Source: Ctena decussata
Lineage: Eukaryota > Mollusca > Bivalvia > Lucinida > Lucinidae
Assembly (NCBI GenBank): GCA_963989385.1
Contig: OZ022509.1
Location: forward strand, 53,646,271-53,710,270
Direction of reading: 5' to 3'
DNA length: 64,000 nucleotides
Shown: positions 54,515-64,000 of the stretch, one piece after another
How positions within the stretch are numbered: position 1 is the stretch's first letter
Layout: the number at the start of each line of letters is the position of its first letter
Notes under the pieces: model-generated
What the model was told of the DNA's origin: nothing
What the model saw: the letters and a program-made list of their open reading frames with translations, nothing else
Database searches by the model: none
Made by a program: the position numbers and the translations under genes

Positions 54515-55679
54515 TTAGCTCACCTGAGCACGAAGTGCTCAAGGTGAGGTATTGTGATCGGTCTTTGTCCGTCGTCCGGCGTCAACTTTTGCTTTAAACG
54601 ACTTCTTCTCCAAAACTGCTGGACGGATTTTGAAATAATTTCACAGAAATGTTCCTTGGGGGACTTTCTACCAAAATTGCTCAAATGGTTCCGCTCCGCT
54701 GAACAATATGGCCGCCAGAGCTAAAAATAGAAAAACCTTTAAACGACTTCTCCTCCAAAACTGCTGGGCCGATTTTGAAATAATTTCACAGAAATGTTCC
54801 TTGGGGGACTGTCTACCAAAATTGCTCAAATGGTTCCACTCCGCTGAACAATATGGCCACCAGAGCTAAAAATAGAAAAACCTTTAAACGACTTCTCCTC
54901 TAAAACTGCTGGGCCGATTTTGAAATAATTTCACAGAAATGTTACTTAGGAGACCCTCTACCAAAATTGCTCAAACGGTTCTGCTCCACTGACCAATATG
55001 GCCGCCAGAGCTAAAAATAGAAAAACCTTTAAACGACTTCTCCTCCAAAACTGCTCGGCCGATTTTGAAATAATTTCACAGAAATGTTCCTTAGGAGATC
55101 CTCTACCAAAATTGCTCAAACGGTTCTGCTCCGCTGAACAATATGGCCGCCAGAGCTAAAAATAGAAAAACCTTTAAACAACTTCTCCTCCAAAACTGCT
55201 GGGCCGATTTTGAAATAATTTTACAGAAATGTTCCTTGGGGGACTCTCTACCAAAATTGCTCAAACGGTTTTGCTCCGCTGAACAATATGGCCGCCAGAG
55301 CTAAAAATAGAAAAACTTTAAAACTGCTGGGCCGATTTTGAAATAATTTCACAGAAATGTTCCTTAGATGACCCTCTACCAAAATTGCTCACTAGGTTAA
55401 ACCTTAGAAAAACATTGTGTACACTCTAGAGGGCATAGTTTTGATAACTTTGTCAGAATGTTCATATCCAAGACATCTAGACCAGGTTTGAAACTGGGTC
55501 ATGTGGGGTCAAAATCTAGGTCATTAGGTTAAATCTTATAAAAACCTTAGGTACACAATAAAGGGTTCATTTTCCATTTAATCTTTGTGAAACTCTGTCT
55601 GTCGGTCATATGAATGTCTCTGAGGTTAAGTTCACAGGATACTCGGGTGAGCGATCCAGGGCCATCATGGCCCTCTTGT
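54515..55679 (+). mobile_element. AGCTCACC/CTCTTGTT element with 145-bp tandem array
   Basis: Opens TTAGCTCACCTGAGCACGAA and closes GGTGAGCGATCCAGGGCCAT...GGCCCTCTTGT. Inside are five 145-bp units at an exact spacing (the ACGACTTCTCC string at 54599, 54744, 54889, 55034, 55179), each with CAATATGGCCGCCAGAGC, followed by a partial unit. Near-identity of the units suggests recent expansion. Confidence 0.85.
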
Positions 55680-55864
55680 CTTGTTTTATTTGTTGCTTTG
55701 TTTTTTTCCTACAACTCACTAAGCTGACTGTAAAAGAGCTAATCTACCTCCTCAAATGACAATTTTCAACATGGTTATCCCCATTTATGACAGTAAATCC
55801 AGTGATGCACTCCGCTTCAAAATGAATCAGATCTGAAAGGGGCTTAACCTATCTTTGGTTTATA

Positions 55865-56247
55865 ATTAGGGGATAACTGTACTCAAAATTGTCGTTTGGG
55901 AAGGTAAATGGTCGGTTTTATGGTCGGAAATTTCGTTTTACTGCTACGCGCCAGCGGAGTCGTAAAACGAAATTTGCGACCATAAAACCGACAATCTACA
56001 TCCTTAAATTACAATTTTAGATACAGTTATCCCAATTTTAAAGCACTTTTCCGTGTTCACCTTTAAAAGTGTGCTACCTTGCACCCATAGCAAACGCTTT
56101 CTGCGATGTAAAACCAGACGTCAGCCAATGAGAAGCGACGTTACTTAATGACGTCGAATTTCCAACAGTATATTGCAGGATATACTGTCGTAAATTTTTG
56201 ATGTTATCCAATCAGACGTCGCGATTCATACGTAAGTGCATTAGAAT
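55865..56247. mobile_element. Composite foldback/TIR element, copy 3
   Basis: AGGGGATAACTGTACTCAAA...GTCGGTTTTATGGTCGGAAA folds onto GCGACCATAAAACCGACAAT, then the right part ends AAGTGCATTAGAATG. Closely similar to 53812-54173. Confidence 0.75.
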
Positions 56248-56249
56248 GA

Positions 56250-56471
56250 GGTTTAACATCCCTGCCAACAATATTTTAGTCATATTGGAGACACTGCCTC
56301 CAATTTTGTGGGACTTCTACCCAATTTAAGATGAATGACAGACATCTTAGTCCAGCAATAAAATCATATAACTAGCCAGTAAAAACAGCTATGATGTAGG
56401 GGAGTTACAATCAATAACACTTTGCCTAACAGGTAAGCTAAAAATAAAAAGCAAAAGTACTGAAAGCATAC
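56250..56471. other. Intron or downstream sequence
   Basis: Nothing recognisable beyond the left edge of the candidate third exon. Confidence 0.3.
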
Positions 56472-58633
56472 CCCAGCATAAACATTTGGACTGAGGTTGA
56501 TAACATCGACAGAATCAGTAATTTTTGAATTTGGATGATATCTCTCTTGCCTAATGAAAAAAAATACAAAAAGGATCTCTAAATAACAAAGAAATAATTG
56601 TCATTCATGACCACATGTAAGTAATAAGTGAAAATGCATTTCTGAGAGTTTTCAATAGCAATATAGTGGCTAGTCTGACTCAGAAAACTCTTTTTAGTTT
56701 TTAGGGTGATTTTTTAGTTTTTAGGGTGATTTCTGCTTCCAGAGAATTTCCTTCAATCATAAAATTGGTTTATCATTGCATTGGAATTATTGCCCATATG
56801 AAGTTCGCTGACTATAACCATTACCTAAAAATGTGTTGAGTTGCTCCAGATTATTCAGTATACACACAGAAGCTTCAGTTCCTTGAGAAAACTGGCTTGC
56901 TTGACTGTCAGGTTGATTAGACTGCCAGGATTCAACTTGCACTTCTGGCTACAAATACACCATATTTATACATGTTATTATCATATGACATCACATCTGA
57001 GAGTGTAATAAAGCCATACATTAAAATTGATAATTCACTAGTGTATTAAAAATGCAAATTACGTCGTAGCGTTATGCTTTGACATCCATAAAACGTCGCT
57101 TTTTCTAATGGGGAAATCATGACGTTTTAGTGCAAAATTTATTATTCTAACACAGTGTGCCTATACACACCGGGTAGGCGGCAATCCTGAACACTCGCGG
57201 CAATCACGAACGCAGGTCAAAAATATACGCGACTGTTTAGGATGAGTCGACATAACTTCTTTTTTCAGCAGGAAGAATCAGTTAACAAATAAAGGTAACT
57301 ATGTCACGACTTTTAGATATGTTCACAGATATGCCTCACAAATTTTAGTTGTTGAATTCTTATTAAGTTGCCTGTAGTTTAGGCGTAAACGCAAAAGCTG
57401 TGACTTTTAAACCCCCAAAACAACAAAATAGATCAAAATGTTCAAGTTTGCTACACATTTTGATCATTTCCATGATATACAGATACAATTTAATGTTTTC
57501 TAGACAGACTATGCGTATTCATTTGACTCTGTCTTGTACACAAACGAAGTTACATCGATTTGAAAACAATAGGGTAGAGAACGGTGGCAATCGAAAACGG
57601 TGTTCATGGCAAGCGCCTAACGTCAAACAAATGTTTGAAAGGCAATCGATGAACATTTATAGCTTCTGCCGATTTTTAATTCAGATTAAGCCAAGAATCT
57701 GTAGAATGTTTTTTTCCATTAATTTTATTTGTTCCTACAAATGGCTCCAGGCATTGAACGTGCAACACATGTACACTTGGGATAAATCTTACTATTGTGG
57801 AGCATGTTCTTTGCAAAACTGATTAACTTCTGGAATCAACAGAATAAAACAAACTTATTCAACCATCGATATTTTGACTCATTTCGCTAATACTCTTGTT
57901 ACATGATAAATGTCCATTGTAAGAACGTTCTCTTAAAACATAAACTGTGGTGCTCATTATAATTGTCTCATTGAGACAATTTAATGAGAACCAACCATAT
58001 ATGCTTTATGCAGAAATTATGGAAACCAATGTTCAGTCTTACAAACCTCTACTTTCTATGTACGTTATAGGAAGGAAAACGAGGGATAGTCAATATTGCA
58101 ATGTACTGTTTGTTTTAAGTTTGAAATTCAAACTTAAGAGAGGCGTATCAGGCACCAGTAGAGACGCTGTGATTCAGCCACCGGTTGTCGTTTCTGAATA
58201 TGTCTAAATGAAAAACGTTGCTGTTTCCTGTTAGAAATTTGTACATCTGCAAGAGCATGCACATGTCTTTTCCGTATTTCTCACTCTCTGCTGTGTGCTG
58301 TTCACTGTCTACTTTCTACTGCGTCCTGTCTACTGTTTACCTTCTTCTTCCTACAACCACATAAATTTTGTGCATGTGATATGCATTAGTACGCAAATAC
58401 ATCCATAGCTTTTGCCCATGTTCTTGCATATGTACAAATTCGATCTTGCAGTAGACCTAAAATAGACAGGATGCAGTGACAGTTAACAGGACACAGTAGA
58501 CAGTAAAAATGGCATAAAAAGTATGGACTACCTGTGGTGTATGTTGACGAGCGTGTGTCCATGCAGGCATGTTTGAGTGCTTGATATTGGATAGCATAGG
58601 GTTCGCCATTGAATTCTGAAGAATATCTTGCAT
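56472..58633 (-). CDS. First three exons of an unrecognised gene
   Basis: Exon 1 (58532-58633, 34 codons) starts at GCCATGC after an in-frame TGA: MQDILQNSMANPMLSNIKHS then NMPAWTHARQHTPQ, donor ACAG|GTAGTC, phase 0. Exon 2 (56825-56948; acceptor GTATTTGTAG, donor TTTAG|GTAATG) adds 41 residues: PEVQVESWQSNQPDSQASQF then SQGTEASVCILNNLEQLNTF. A third exon is bounded by TTTTCATTAG (56551) and GGG|GTATGC (56472). Its most protein-like frame (YHPNSKITDSVDVINLSPNV) would need the acceptor five bases further on (GCAAG), so this junction is unresolved. The product is Gln/Ser/Asn-rich and disordered at its N-terminus; no domain is recognised. It resembles the start of a regulatory or nuclear protein only by composition. 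Confidence 0.5.
56950..58531. other. Intron of the 56.5-58.6 kb gene
   Basis: Contains a 140-codon plus-strand open frame (57400-57822) of mixed, Cys/Arg-rich composition without motif or start context, treated as chance. It also holds a small MITE-like palindrome near 57958 (AATTGTCTCATTGAGACAATT). Confidence 0.4.
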
Positions 58634-58969
58634 GGCATTTGAATTTCATGTACGGTATTGCCCAGTGTGGTACCGGCTATTATGTGGTTTGCCATTTGGC
58701 GAATCATGTGCATGGTAAACGTAACCATAACAACCATCCCGCCACGGGAAACTAACAGGAAGCTATAAATGGGAGAGCCACAAAAGTTGTTTCCCTTTAC
58801 ATGAAGTAAACCAAGTTTTAGCCTAAGTGATGGCGGTAAACAGACGCGCAATATATTATGGCCATACTATGCAGCATTGAACTCGTACAAATAAAGTTGT
58901 TCGGGCCATATAAAGATACAGGATTAGGATTTCTAATAGTTTGAAGAAAAACAAATTAAAGAATATGAG

Positions 58970-59033
58970 ACTCGAACTTACACGGGACAACTTTTATGTC
59001 AACAACTCAGCGGACGAAACCGCTCGGCTACCT
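58970..59033 (-). tRNA. tRNA-Leu/Ser-like pseudogene or SINE head
   Basis: On the minus strand GGTAGCCGAGCGGTTTCGTC gives a perfect box A, and AAGTTCGAGTCTC about 50 bp later a box B. The predicted acceptor arms do not pair and the anticodon region is unclear. I regard it as a tRNA-derived relic, not a working gene. Confidence 0.35.
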
Positions 59034-59175
59034 TACCACATGACACCATGGGCAGAAAATTAAAACATATAACTACGAACACACTGTACATCTTTCCTTT
59101 TTTATGCTAATTTTCTCTTCCTACTTCCCCCATCATTAACTAAACCTAGGGTCTCTTTATCACCATCCTCTAAGC

Positions 59176-59176
<1 letters not shown>

Positions 59177-59222
<46 letters not shown>
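59177..59222. repeat. (ATT)n microsatellite
   Basis: About 15 ATT units flanked on both sides by the palindromic TAAGCTTA. Confidence 0.95.
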
Positions 59223-59224
<2 letters not shown>

Positions 59225-59547
59225 AGCTTAGGACACAAGTATCGGAAAGAAAATTTGACTAAAGTTGTTGTTCGACTCATATTTTCGCGGCATCAAAACT
59301 TCAATACTCTTCCAAGGGACGCAACTTTATTTTCCGTCAAATATTTGACAGGCTGGCGCGAATAAAGGACCCCAAAAATAAAGTCCGAAACGATTGACAA
59401 AAACGCGGGCACCTGTTTATCGGGCAACTGAAATTAATAAGTCGTGACGTCAACGTTGAAACGTAATTTCTTGAAACAACGTCATCCACCAACTCGTCCC
59501 TTTTCGCGCGACGGGTCACATATAAACAGCATTTTCAAACACATTAA

Positions 59548-60439
59548 GGGACGAGTCATTTATTATCAGGTGGGGGGGCCGGGTACATTTTCATATGGTT
59601 CACCAAAATTTTTCCGACCCCCCCCCCCCCCCAGTCTCACCAGAATTATTTTTCCGACCCCCCAGATAGGTGACAAAATTTTTATGACCCCCCTATCCCC
59701 AGTGCCAGCTACCCTTCACACACATACCATATTACCTATTTTATGTCAGACTGACCTCAATCAAAACCTAGCTGTATGAAACACAAAGAACATTTCTTAT
59801 TCTAACAGGTTAATTACATGTAATCATGATCTGTTTAAACTTCATCTGCATTTCTTGCATTTTTTCTTCTGCTAATTTTCTTGGGCGGAAATCTTTTTGT
59901 TAAATGCTTAATAATTATAACTGTAAATAATATTAATTGGGACTCTGGGTGGTGGGGGTCTGGGGGCTGTGTTTTTGCCGATGAAAAGGCACCTGGAGAG
60001 CTGATATCACAAATGCAGGCATTAAATTTAATTGGGCACAAAATCATCTACTTGACATGATTTTATAGACACTTTCATACTGTTCTAGCAAAACAATGAA
60101 ACGTTTTGTTTCCTTTTTTTTTTTTTTTTTTTTTGAGTCGTTTCCATAATGGCTTTAAAGTTTTAAGTTGTGAGTATGAAAGAAAAGAGTCTGAAATTGT
60201 ATGAGTAATGGGGGGGGTCTAGGGGGCGAAGCCCCCCAGAAGCTTAGACATTTTTTAAAAATAAGGACTGATGGAAGAATTCTGACCCCCCCCCCCCCAA
60301 TATGCCTTATAAAATATATGACCCCTCCTGCTCCAAGGCTTTTTTATTTCCGACCCCCCCCCCCCGTACATCACCAAAAAAAATCCGACCCCCCCTAAAT
60401 GTACCCGGCCCCCCCAGCTGACAATAAATGACTCGTCCC
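59548..60439. mobile_element. 892-bp TIR element with TAA target duplication (PIF/Harbinger-like MITE)
   Basis: Termini GGGACGAGTCATTTATTATC...GGGCCGGGTACATTT and the inverse AAATGTACCCGGCCCCCC...GACAATAAATGACTCGTCCC are inverted over about 44 bp. Direct TAA flanks both sides (59545-59547, 60440-60442). The interior is rich in C runs (CCGACCCCCCC, several times) and has a ~23-T run at 60112-60134, with no transposase. A 3-bp TAA duplication with GGG/CCC tips is typical of PIF/Harbinger; this assignment is inferred. Confidence 0.8.
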
Positions 60440-60599
60440 TAATTCCCTTTTAAAGCGGTTATCTGATGTGCAGTTCTAAAAACAATTGAAATAATACGCA
60501 GTTCTTTTAACCCGTACAGACAATTTAAAGTTAAAGAATGTTCAAATTTTTCATTTTCAAAGCAATTAAAACAGCAAACTGTCACCAAAGTTACACAAA

Positions 60600-62345
60600 A
60601 GCACATTTTTTTTCTGTTCATCAATGATATATATATATAAGCTAAACCTTAAAAGTTTAGATAACACACTTACTTTTTCCCTCATACTAAAAATAAGAAG
60701 TTATGGAATGTTGTAAATTTACGTTACCATGGCAACCCAAATGGCAACATGTCACCAATCTTGCATAAAACAGCACATTTCAGCGTATCATTTCTCTTCA
60801 GCAAAGGTGTATGTGAAGTTCCCATAAAGTTTAAATAACAAACATTTCGTTTACCCATATCAAACTGTCAGCTATCATATAATAAAAGCGTATCATTTCT
60901 CTTCAGCTGACAGTTTGACATTTGAGTTGCCATGGTAACGTCAATTTGTTACATAGTATTACTTTTTGTTTTAGCATTAGTAGATCAGATATGGGTTATC
61001 TAGAATTTGAATCAATTGTTAGTATGCACTTTTGCTAGAGATAGCTTATTTGATATGAAAATGAAAGTTTTAGGTAAATTCACTGATGATTCGATGTTCT
61101 GTTGCCATGGTAACAACAATTTGAAACATTGTAAAACTTTTTTTTATTTTCAGTAAGTTAAAATCAAATGTGTTCTATTTAGGTTCTGTAGGAATTGCTC
61201 ACATACATCTTTGCTGAAGAGAAATACAAGATATGGGATATCAAGAATTTGTATGATTTGTTAGTATGCACCTTTGCTGTAGGTAGATGATTTGTCTTGA
61301 AAATGTTTTTATTAAGGTTAATTCACTGACTGTTCGATATTTCTGTTGCCATGGTAACGTAAATTAGTATCATTGTAAAACTTTTAATTTTCAATATGAG
61401 AAAAGAAAATGTGTGGTTTCTAGATTTTACAGTTAAAGCTTATATACACCTTTGCTGAAGAGAAATAACACACATTTAGTTTGCTGTTTTTATGTATGAT
61501 TGTTGACAGTTTGACACCTGGGTTGCCATGGTAATGTAAATTTGTAACACAGTATTACTTTTTGTTTTTAGCATTGGTAAAGCAAATATTGGATATCCTG
61601 AATTTCTATGAATTGATTGTATCCACCTTTGCTGAAGGTAGATAATTTGTTTTTAAAATGAAATTTTTAAGTAAATTCGCTGACTGTTCGATGTTTCTGT
61701 TGTCATGGTAACATAAATTAGGAATTTTGTAAAAAAAATATTTTTCAATATATGAAAATCAAATTTGTGATATTTAGATTCTGTGGGAATAGCTCAAGGT
61801 TTTTGTTATCTAGAATTTGTATGAATTGTTAGAATGCACCTTTGCTGAAGGTAGATAACTTGTTTTGAAAAATAGTGTTTTTAGGTTAATTCACTGATGG
61901 TTTGGTGTTTCTGTTGCCATGGTAACCTTAATTAGGAACATTGTAAAACTTTTTATTTCCAATATGAGAAAAGCAAATATGAGTTATTTTGATTCTGTAG
62001 GAATACTGATATACACCTCTGCTAAAGAGAAATAATATACTACTAAAATGCTATTTTTATGTACGGTCGCTTACAGTTTGCCATTTTGGTTGCCATGGTA
62101 ACGTACATTTGGAACAAAGTATTACTTCATGGTTTAAGCATTGGTAGACCAGATATGGGTTATCTATAATTTGTATGGATTGTTAGTATGCACCTTTGCT
62201 GAAGGTAGCTAATTTGCTTTGAAAATGATGTTTTTAGATTAATTCACTGACGGTTCGGTGTTTCTATTACCATGGCAACGTCGATTTGGAACATTGTAAA
62301 ACTTTTTGTTTCCTATATTAGTAAAACAGATGTTGATTAGCTGGA
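60600..62345 (+). repeat. ~177-bp tandem array carrying GTTGCCATGGTAAC palindromes
   Basis: Nine units. The 14-bp palindrome or a one- or two-base variant occurs at 60723, 60926, 61101, 61345, 61522, 61699, 61913, 62089 and 62266, with spacings of 175-177 bp or 203-244 bp. Units also share CACCTTTGCTGAAGGTAGAT, CAGTTTGACATTTGRGTTGC and TTAATTCACTGACNGTTCG. No reading frame is conserved. The motif matches the consensus X-box bound by RFX factors. Confidence 0.85.
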
Positions 62346-62389
62346 CCTTGTATGAATTGTTTCTGCACACCATCAACAAATTTGACATC

Positions 62390-62690
62390 ATCAAATGCCA
62401 AAAAGCAAACGTTCAACCCAATGCCATGCTGTGCATTCAAATTCCATGTAAGGATTTTATCGAATGGCGAATCTAAAGCTAGCCAATACCTTGCTGAGTA
62501 ATAGCATGCATGTGATTTGAATACTGGTGTACATGAGGCTTATCGACTGGCAAACCCCATACTAGCCAATAACATACTGAGCAAAATACAATGCAGAGAG
62601 ATTCGTCTAATGGTGAACTCCATGTATCCAATACCATGCTGGGCAATACTATGTATGAATTTCGAATAGTTGTGCACTGCATAACCTACA
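62390..62690. repeat. Degenerate ~70-75 bp repeat, CAATACCATGCTGRGCAATA type
   Basis: Three to four diverged units with CCAATACCATGCTGGGCAAT, AGCCAATAACATACTGAGCA and GAATTTCGAAT-like strings. Inverted relatives lie at 58560-58720, including the first exon of the 56.5-58.6 kb gene. Confidence 0.55.
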
Positions 62691-62699
62691 TCATCATAT

Positions 62700-63313
62700 G
62701 AGGTTATGAACCCAGTAAACCGCCATTACATAGAGTAAAGCGATAAAAACCGTTTATACCGCATGACTGTGTATACGTAAGTGCGGTATTTTTAGCACAG
62801 TTGGTATGTAGCTGGAAATATCTGATGAGGTGTATTGTTTCGCCCTTATCAATCAGCTGGCAGTCAAAAGATAAACAGAATTTTTCACTCACATTAAGCA
62901 TCCAATTTCAGAAGATAAACTAATCCTGAGCCTGTTTATATAAATTATTTATTCGGTTTTGCATGAAAAGAGACCCAACGCCATGTGCGTACAGTAGCCT
63001 ATACCGGTATATAGGTAGTCAAGTCAGCCGTGTAGGCTCAGACTGGCCGCCCTTATAATTTCCACGTTGTTCACACATTGCGCTCGCGAAAACAATTGCC
63101 CCGGCCGATCTGAGTCTAACTTGTTTTCAAAATAGTTCAAGATGCATTTTCACGTGCCAACACTCATTTCTATTCCGCAGCTTTTTCCAGATTTTAGAAA
63201 AATGAATTGTGTTTTAATAGAAAATGTGAATTGTGATTAGAAAAGAGATTATTTGAATATATAACGGATGTCTCTGGCTGTTTTTAACTGAAATAACTAT
63301 TTTCATCAAAAAC
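62700..63313. other. Upstream region of the RecQ-like gene
   Basis: No gene seen. The sequence around 63050-63130 is locally GC-richer (GCGCTCGCGAAAACAATTGCCCC), which would suit a promoter; no TATA box is obvious. Confidence 0.3.
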
Positions 63314-63662
63314 ATGGATCATGTTAAGAAATGTATTGAGCAGGCCGAAAAAGATGTAGATATGTTGTTTTCTCTTTCCACTAAAATTGCATTGTCAGCT
63401 GTTAATATGAGACGATGTGCAGAATATTCTTATTTGAAACCGCTACAGTATCAAAGTCTTAAAGCAGCCACTTGCTCAGATTCCATGATAATTCTTCCAA
63501 CAGGATATGGAAAATCGCTAATTTTTGAAATGCTTCCATTGCTGAACAATACACAAATACTCATTGTGAGTCCCCTAAATGCTATTATTGAAGAGCAAGT
63601 GTCTAAATTTGGGGCCGACTATACGTGTCTAGATTTCACGCAACAAGAAGTTCTAAAGAAAG
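63314..63662 (+). CDS. RecQ-like DNA helicase, first exon (5' partial gene)
   Basis: ATG at 63314 starts MDHVKKCIEQAEKDVDMLFS. Residues ~50-60 (LKPLQYQSLKAA) form a Q-motif-like entry. The Walker A motif is MIILPTGYGKSLIFEM at about 57-72, and motif Ia is ILIVSPLNAIIEEQVSKF. These are characteristic of superfamily-2 RecQ-type ATP-dependent DNA helicases, which unwind DNA 3'-5' in repair and replication. The exon ends at AAAG|GTAAGA in phase 1. The DEAH box, helicase C-terminal half and any RQC/HRDC domains would lie beyond the window. The short N-terminus is like the many small RecQ-like genes of invertebrates rather than full-length BLM or WRN. Confidence 0.8.
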
Positions 63663-64000
63663 GTAAGAAACACTTGCACTTTATTTTCAAACAGTATTTC
63701 CAATGAAAAAAAAAATGAAAGAAATCGGTATTCCATAATCAGGGTATTGTATCGTAGGCAGCAGAGTTTGTTTTTCAGTTAAGTACCATATGTACTGATG
63801 AATGAAAATGTAAGCACGTGTCGTTATATAAGACAAACACAGCTTCTTCCGCTCAGAGCCCTCAAATTGAAAACTCTGTTGCAGCTGATATTTTAGTGGC
63901 ATAATCCCTCGAGAGTTTGAAGGGGGGTGCGGGCGGGCGGGGCTTGGTACTCAGATCTCAGATTTGTTCTTGCTATATAGGCTAAGCCCCAGCATCTACT
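63663..64000 (+). other. First intron of the RecQ-like gene
   Basis: Starts GTAAGA. No second exon is visible before the window ends. Confidence 0.5.

Noticed and set aside
57400..57822. 140-codon plus-strand open frame
   Set aside because: It lies in an intron of a better-supported minus-strand gene, has no motif, signal peptide or splice support, and its composition is that of translated non-coding DNA.
59571..60420. Pro-rich frames inside the C-run element
   Set aside because: They are produced by C homopolymers within a transposable element and show no conserved protein.

Overview
This window is eukaryotic nuclear DNA, most likely from a marine bivalve mollusc. It is AT-rich and intron-containing, with short exons bounded by GT/AG. 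It is packed with mollusc-style repeats: tandem-repeat-bearing elements that open with AGCTCACCTGAGC and close with a GGCCCTCTTGTT hairpin, tRNA-derived SINEs, foldback MITEs, and arrays rich in TGACCTTGACC. There are no prokaryotic operons, rRNA genes or CRISPR arrays. The species assignment is an inference from repeat style only.

Layout. 1-6.4 kb: a tandem array of ~1 kb units, four of which carry a related exon-like block on the minus strand. 10.8-16.2 kb (minus): seven exons, all phase-compatible, encode a KMT5A-like SET-domain protein with an acidic tail; the gene continues leftwards, possibly into the tandem exon array. 15.8-17.4 kb: microsatellites. 17.8 and 22.5 kb (plus): two related signal-peptide genes; the second has a membrane anchor with three possible 3' terminal exons. 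21.0-21.5 kb (minus): a small RING-type protein. 24.2-29 kb: MITEs and large tandem-repeat elements, including one with an in-window 'empty site'. 30.3-31.5 kb (minus): a complete two-exon gene of unknown function. 32.76-37.57 kb: an LTR retrotransposon with two 175-bp LTRs, decayed and lacking RNase H, nested inside another repeat. 38.2-38.8 kb: a coding exon (probably of a SWIM zinc-finger protein) split by a SINE.

39.5-56.3 kb is almost wholly repeats: arrays of ~150, ~170, ~370 and 145 bp units, foldback elements, TIR elements and a 63-bp-arm palindrome. Within it lies one degraded C2H2-like gene (52.3-53.0 kb) whose 3' end runs into a MITE. 56.4-58.6 kb (minus): the first three exons of an unrecognised gene. 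59.5-60.4 kb: an 892-bp TIR element with TAA target duplication. 60.6-62.35 kb: a ~177-bp-period array in which every unit carries a near-perfect RFX X-box palindrome. 63.3 kb to the right edge (plus): the first exon of a RecQ-like helicase.

The genes do not form an obvious pathway. SET-domain, RecQ-like, SWIM-like and RING genes beside abundant transposons look like multi-copy accessory gene families in a repeat-rich region. All gene models are read by eye from splice signals and reading frames; no transcript or database evidence was available.
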